Shown in pieces: positions 3,134 to 5,564 of a DNA stretch of 5,564 nucleotides; the first letter of the stretch is position 1; every line of letters begins with the position of its first letter. The position numbers and the translations under genes were made by a program. The notes beneath the pieces were generated by a model. The model had not been told where the DNA came from, did not search any database, and was given only the letters and a program-made list of their open reading frames with translations. Source of the stretch: Armatimonadota bacterium (lineage in GTDB: Bacteria; Armatimonadota; Armatimonadia; Armatimonadales; Armatimonadaceae); assembly GCA_014380985.1 (NCBI GenBank), contig JACMIU010000701.1:1-5564 (forward strand). The letters are read 5' to 3'.

Positions 3134-5564
3134 ATGCTAAAACGTCCCCTCATTCTACTGCCCGCGCTTGCCGTCGCCACGTTCGGCGCACTCGCCTATT
3201 CGGTCGCCCGGCGTCCCGCGCAAACAGTGACGCCGCGCACCGACAAAAACCTATTAGTCACCGGCAAGGCGATTACCCCGGTTGGCGACCATGCCGGCGT
3301 CGGCTCGTTCCCGTTCCGCATGGCGACCGCGCCGGGCGGAAAGTTCGCCGTGGTGAGCGACATGGGCGGGCGGGCGTTCGCGTCGGCGGTGGAAATCGCC
3401 ACCGGGAAAATCACCGGGCAGGTGCGCTTTATCGCCCCGCCCCGCGCCACCGGTGACAACTCCCCGCGCCGCGAGGACGGACTGTATTACGGCGTCGCGT
3501 TCGGCGTGGAGGAGAACGGGCGAACCCCGGTCTACGTTTCGCGGGGCGCGGAAGATACCATCGGCGTCCTATCCCTCGGCGCGGACGGCTCCCTGACCGA
3601 CACCGGGCGCGTGATTTCGTACCCCGAACGCCCCCTGATTCCCGGCGAGAAACCCGGCGACAAGCCGCGCAAGCCGACACCGCTCAACCCCGCCGGGCTG
3701 GCGACTTCCGTAGACGGCAAATATCTGTATTCCGTGGATAACACCGCCAAGCCGAACGCCGAAGTGGATAGTGTTCTGCACGTTTTCGAGACCGCGACCG
3801 GCAACCATGTCGCCGCGATTGCCACCCCCGCCTACCCGTATGCCCTGACGCGCCGCGCCAACGCGCTGTACTTCACGAGCGAAGCGGACGGCACGGTGTC
3901 CGCCGTGGGCATCGCCGACCCCACCGCCCCGCTGATAACGCGCACCTTGAAAACCGGCGCGAACCCGGCATACCTTCTGCTTTCTCGTGACGAATCGCGG
4001 CTTTACGTCTCGAACGCTTCGTCGGACACCGTGACCGTGATAGACCCGGCGAGCAACACCGTGGTTCAAACGATGCTACTGCGCCCCCCGGCGGCGCGAA
4101 ACCTGCCCGGCTCGACGCCGCTCGGTATGGCGGAAAGCGCGGACGGTTCGCGCCTGTTCGTCGCCCTCGCCGATATGAACGCGATAGCGGTGGTGAATAC
4201 CCAAACTGGTGTCACCGAAGGCTACGTGCCGACCGGCAGGTATCCGTCCGATGTCGCGGTCGCGGGCGATTCGCTCCTCGTCACCTGCGCCCGTGGAACA
4301 CAAACGCGCAACCCGAACGGCAAGCCCGTTCCCATCGCGCAAGCCGATTTTCCGAAGCGGGCGCAATACGTTTACAATATTCTCGAAGGCACGACCACGC
4401 GCCTGTCGCTGTCCGCCATTCTGAGAGACTTGCCCGCGCTGACCGAGCAGGTAATGGAAAACAACGCGCTTCGCGGCAAGACAGACCTTCTCGAACGGGC
4501 GAAAGAGGCACTGCAAGACCCCGGCATCGAACACGTTATCTATATCATCAAGGAAAACCGGACGTATGACCAAGTCTTAGGCGACGTGAAAAAGGGCAAC
4601 GGCGATCCGTCGCTGGTGCTGTTTGGGCAAGACGTGACTCCGAACCAACACGCCTTAGCCGAACGCTTCGTCCTGTTGGACAACTTCTACTGTTGTGCCG
4701 AAGTGTCCGGCGACGGTTGGAACTGGTCAACGGCGGGCATGGCGAGCCACTACGTTTCGCGCAACGTGCCGTATGGCTATTCCGCGCACACGCGCCCTTA
4801 CGACTACGAAGGCACGAACAACGATATTAGCGTTGACACCATTGGCAAGCCCGATGTCGCCCGCCCCGCCGGTGGCTACATCTGGGACGCGGCGAAAAAT
4901 GCAGGAGTCACGCTACGCAACTACGGCTTCTTTGTGACCTATGACGGGGCGACGCCGCGCATTCCCGAAGGGCGCACCGAGGACGGCAAAGATACGGGCA
5001 AGCAGGTTGCCCTCCTGAACGCGCTCGCGCCCGACACCGACCCCGATTTCCGCGAGTACGACATGGCGTACCCCGATTCCGACGCGGCGCGAATGCACGG
5101 CGTCCCGACGCCCGCGAAGGGCATGGCGACGTTCGGCAAGTACAAATCGCCTTCCCGCATGTCCGAGTTTTTGCGCGAATACGAGGACTTTGTGCGGTCG
5201 AAAACGATGCCGGGGTTATGTCTCTTGCGCCTACCGCGTGACCATACGTCAGGAACGTCGGTGGGCGCACCGACCCCGCGGGCGATGGTCGCCGACAACG
5301 ATTACGCCGTGGGGCAGTTGGTCGAAGCCGTATCGAAGTCGCCCTACTGGAAGAAGACCGCGATTTTCATTGTCGAGGACGACGCACAAAACGGCTACGA
5401 TCACGTAGACGCGCACCGCTCCATCGCCTTTGTTATCTCGCCGTTCGTGAAGAAGAACAGCCACGACTCGCGGTTCTACAACACCGACTCTATGCTACAC
5501 ACGATGGAGAACCTGCTCGGCTTGTCGCCGATGAACCAGTACGACGCCACCGCGCCGACGATCA
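3134..5564 (+). CDS. Exported YVTN/YncE-like beta-propeller fused to a phosphoesterase (alkaline phosphatase superfamily), 3' truncated
   Basis: The frame is open from the ATG to the window edge, 810 codons, with the C-terminus missing. Residues 1-25 form a signal peptide or anchor: Lys-Arg, a hydrophobic core, and possible cleavage after ALA (21) or SVA (25). Residues about 40-410 are a beta-propeller, with the clearest blade repeat at RLYVSNASSDTVTVIDPASN (about 289-308) and further blades ending in SVDGKYLYSVDN and SADGSRLFVALAD. From about 465 the phospholipase C/AcpA-like phosphoesterase domain begins. It shows ENRTYDQ with Glu474-Asn475, SGDGWNWSTAG with Ser532/Thr533 as candidate nucleophile, and VEDDAQNGYDHVDAHRS with Glu748, Asp749, Asp750, His757 and His761. 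In the related acid phosphatase AcpA, the Glu-Asn and Asp-Asp pairs bind the metal and a Ser is the nucleophile. It probably hydrolyses a phosphate ester outside the cytoplasm; the substrate is unknown. Many shadow frames on the - strand here reflect GC-rich codon bias. Confidence 0.93.
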   Translation, partial: MLKRPLILLPALAVATFGALAYSVARRPAQTVTPRTDKNLLVTGKAITPVGDHAGVGSFPFRMATAPGGKFAVVSDMGGRAFASAVEIATGKITGQVRFIAPPRATGDNSPRREDGLYYGVAFGVEENGRTPVYVSRGAEDTIGVLSLGADGSLTDTGRVISYPERPLIPGEKPGDKPRKPTPLNPAGLATSVDGKYLYSVDNTAKPNAEVDSVLHVFETATGNHVAAIATPAYPYALTRRANALYFTSEADGTVSAVGIADPTAPLITRTLKTGANPAYLLLSRDESRLYVSNASSDTVTVIDPASNTVVQTMLLRPPAARNLPGSTPLGMAESADGSRLFVALADMNAIAVVNTQTGVTEGYVPTGRYPSDVAVAGDSLLVTCARGTQTRNPNGKPVPIAQADFPKRAQYVYNILEGTTTRLSLSAILRDLPALTEQVMENNALRGKTDLLERAKEALQDPGIEHVIYIIKENRTYDQVLGDVKKGNGDPSLVLFGQDVTPNQHALAERFVLLDNFYCCAEVSGDGWNWSTAGMASHYVSRNVPYGYSAHTRPYDYEGTNNDISVDTIGKPDVARPAGGYIWDAAKNAGVTLRNYGFFVTYDGATPRIPEGRTEDGKDTGKQVALLNALAPDTDPDFREYDMAYPDSDAARMHGVPTPAKGMATFGKYKSPSRMSEFLREYEDFVRSKTMPGLCLLRLPRDHTSGTSVGAPTPRAMVADNDYAVGQLVEAVSKSPYWKKTAIFIVEDDAQNGYDHVDAHRSIAFVISPFVKKNSHDSRFYNTDSMLHTMENLLGLSPMNQYDATAPTI

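Noticed and set aside
3196..5464. Long open frames on the - strand within the propeller-phosphoesterase gene
   Set aside because: They are arginine- and alanine-rich, match no family, lack ribosome sites, and arise from GC-rich codon bias antisense to a clearly real gene.

Overview
The window is GC-rich, densely coded bacterial chromosome, but nothing in it fixes the species. Two promoters sit 7-8 bases before a start codon, which implies leaderless mRNAs. Together with the base composition and gene content, this would fit a phylum such as Armatimonadota, Deinococcota or Chloroflexota; that placement is a low-confidence inference. I see no phage, plasmid or transposase genes. The only mobile-looking item is a short palindromic repeat at 3021-3099.

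Layout: the + strand opens with the C-terminal part of a family 2 glycosyltransferase (to 334). A perfect TATAAT box follows, then a complete FecCD/BtuC-type ABC transporter permease (376-1407) with no ATPase or binding-protein partner in view. Next come two tandem, non-identical tRNA-Cys genes, both with anticodon GCA (1426-1497 and 1512-1583). Converging on them from the - strand is a two-gene unit: a stand-alone NIL-domain protein (3004-2738) overlapping metX, homoserine O-acyltransferase (2750-1596). The control region 3005-3133 separates this unit from a divergent + strand gene. That gene encodes an exported YVTN/YncE-like beta-propeller fused to an alkaline-phosphatase-superfamily phosphoesterase (3134 to the window edge, 810 residues visible).

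The NIL-metX pair forms a small methionine/homocysteine synthesis unit, in which the NIL protein may sense a sulfur amino acid (inference). The most unusual DNA is the 129-bp divergent control region. It holds a perfect 29-bp inverted repeat built from GGGATTA units. Each arm is a four-tract G-quadruplex motif on opposite strands, and the palindrome lies between two near-identical 13-bp direct repeats that each supply a TATACT -10 box facing outwards.

The window looks mostly like ordinary chromosome. The repeat-promoter block, the paired tRNA-Cys genes and the NIL-metX overlap are the parts that merit a closer look; I found no clear new multi-gene system.
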